Of a DNA stretch of 6,834 nucleotides, positions 6,096-6,834 are shown one piece after another. How positions within the stretch are numbered: position 1 is the stretch's first letter; each line of letters begins with the position of its first letter. This DNA is from Savagea sp. (GTDB lineage Bacteria; Bacillota; Bacilli; Bacillales_A; Planococcaceae). The stretch covers positions 1 through 6,834 of the forward strand of contig JASLHQ010000137.1 in assembly GCA_030152265.1 (NCBI GenBank). Reading direction: 5' to 3'. The notes below the pieces were generated by a model, which worked only from the letters and a program-made list of their open reading frames with translations, had not been told where the DNA came from and did not search any database. Both the position numbers and the translations under genes were made by a program.

Positions 6096-6705
6096 GATGG
6101 TTCGCATCGGTGTCAGTACGTATTTGAAATTACAAAACGATATGGAAGTTGTCGGTGAAGCATCGGATGGAGAAGAAGCGGTTGAAAAAGCACTCGCCCT
6201 GCGACCAGACATTATTTTAATGGATATGGTCATGCCGAAAAAAAGTGGAGCTGAAGCGACAGCCGACATTATAAAAGAATGGCCAGAAGCGAAAATTATT
6301 ATCGTTACGAGTTTTTTAGACGATGATAAATTGTATCCAGCACTCGAAGCGGGAGCATCGAGCTACATTTTAAAAACATCGAACGCTTCACGAATTGCGG
6401 ATGCGATTCGCCAAACGTATGCGGGAGATACGGTATTAGAACCAGAAGTAGCCGCTCGCATGATGAAGCAGATACGAACGGCGGATGTGCCAGCTCACGA
6501 ACAATTGACGACTCGTGAAATGGACGTATTATTGTTGTTGGCAGAAGGACTGACGAATCAACAAATTGCAGATGAGTTATTCATCGGATTAAAAACGGTG
6601 AAAACTCATGTGAGCAACATTTTATCTAAATTGGACGTGCGCGACCGAACGCAAGCAGTCGTTTACGCATTTAATCATCAATTAGTAAAACCAAAAAGCG
6701 AGTGA
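6064..6705 (+). CDS. liaR: LiaR, NarL/LuxR-family response regulator
   Basis: Transcriptional activator of 213 residues, phosphorylated by LiaS; in B. subtilis it activates the liaI promoter and thus its own operon. The receiver domain (1-118) has D8/D9 in LLVDDHE, phosphoacceptor D54 in ILMDMVMPKKSG, T82 in IIVTSFLDDDKLYP and K104 in YILKTS. The C-terminal LuxR helix-turn-helix (about 147-205) reads LTTREMDVLLLLAEGLTNQQ, then IADELFIGLKTVKTHVSNIL and SKLDVRDRTQAVVYA. The VTSFLDDDKLYPALEAGA stretch is very LiaR-like. ATG 6064 is preferred because AAGGAGGGG (6046-6054) lies 9 bases upstream and the protein begins MIRILLVDDHE as in LiaR; the nearby GTG 6060 belongs to the liaS frame. The stop codon is part of the following terminator stem. 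Confidence 0.95.
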   Translation: MIRILLVDDHEMVRIGVSTYLKLQNDMEVVGEASDGEEAVEKALALRPDIILMDMVMPKKSGAEATADIIKEWPEAKIIIVTSFLDDDKLYPALEAGASSYILKTSNASRIADAIRQTYAGDTVLEPEVAARMMKQIRTADVPAHEQLTTREMDVLLLLAEGLTNQQIADELFIGLKTVKTHVSNILSKLDVRDRTQAVVYAFNHQLVKPKSE

Positions 6706-6733
6706 GACGAAAAAATTCGAATCACTCGCTTTT
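6694..6733. terminator. Bidirectional terminator between the lia operon and a convergent gene
   Basis: A perfect 12-pair stem joins 6694-6705 to 6722-6733 (AAAAGCGAGTGA with TCACTCGCTTTT). An inner CGAA/TTCG stem (6708-6711 with 6716-6719) and an AAAA loop extend it. The A-run and T-run flanks make it functional in both directions. It contains the liaR stop codon at one end and touches the stop of the minus-strand gene at the other. Confidence 0.9.
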
Positions 6734-6833
6734 ATACTTCACGTACATCAGCATTGGCACGGAACGTATCTACATTGTTAGAATCAGATGGATCAGCTAA
6801 AGGCAACTCTTCGGCAACATACACTTCCTGTGT
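6732..6833 (-). CDS. 3' end of an unrecognised convergent gene (partial)
   Basis: On the minus strand the last 99 bases before the TAA at 6734-6732 are open and read TQEVYVAEELPLADPSDSNN, then VDTFRANADVREV. The frame continues past the window edge, so only 33 C-terminal residues are visible. The tail is acidic and hydrophilic, without a membrane helix, and looks like a flexible C-terminus. Codons such as CCT, GCT, TCT, CGT and GTA differ from the CGA/ACG/TCG-rich lia genes and hint at a well-expressed gene, though the sample is tiny. Support comes from the uninterrupted frame and the shared bidirectional terminator placed right at its stop. I do not recognise the protein. Confidence 0.6.
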   Translation of the reverse strand, partial: TQEVYVAEELPLADPSDSNNVDTFRANADVREV

Positions 6834-6834
6834 G

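Overview
The window reads as a chromosomal segment of a low-to-moderate GC Gram-positive bacterium of the class Bacilli, most likely Bacillales. The basis is AT-leaning codon use, strong AGGAGG-type ribosome binding sites, sigma-A-like TATAAT boxes, tight operons with ATGA overlaps, and a recognisable lia cell-envelope stress operon. Genus cannot be fixed from the sequence alone.

Region 1 (about 1-3137, + strand) is a two-component system. It has an OmpR/VanR-type response regulator (62-757) and a large sensor histidine kinase of 729 residues (905-3094), ended by a good intrinsic terminator (3096-3137). The kinase has one N-terminal membrane helix, a roughly 230-residue charged extracytoplasmic domain, five more helices and a HisKA/HATPase core with a degenerate G1 box. 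The 147 bases between the two genes carry a possible 53-residue membrane ORF whose stop overlaps the kinase start.

Region 2 (3138-3341) is intergenic. It holds a sequence (about 3157-3270) resembling a degraded copy of an intergenic repeat common in Bacillales, then the promoter region of the next operon: a direct repeat, a -35-like box, a 15-bp spacer and TATAAT.

Region 3 (3342-6733, + strand) is a compact liaIH-liaFSR operon without liaG. LiaI is a small membrane protein, LiaH a PspA/IM30-type coiled-coil protein, LiaF the membrane inhibitor, LiaS the NarL-type histidine kinase and LiaR the LuxR-type response regulator. A hairpin between liaH and liaF probably limits read-through, giving much LiaI/LiaH and little regulator. 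By analogy with Bacillus subtilis, cell-wall antibiotics relieve LiaF inhibition of LiaS, LiaS phosphorylates LiaR, LiaR activates the promoter before liaI, and LiaI recruits LiaH to the membrane. The operon ends in a strong bidirectional terminator (6694-6733).

Region 4 (6732-6834, - strand) is the C-terminal end of an unrecognised gene that converges on the lia operon and shares that terminator.

Nothing here is clearly a new system. The points most worth a second look are the small ORF between the regulator and kinase genes, the kinase architecture, the liaG-less operon with its internal hairpin, and the repeat relic beside the lia promoter.
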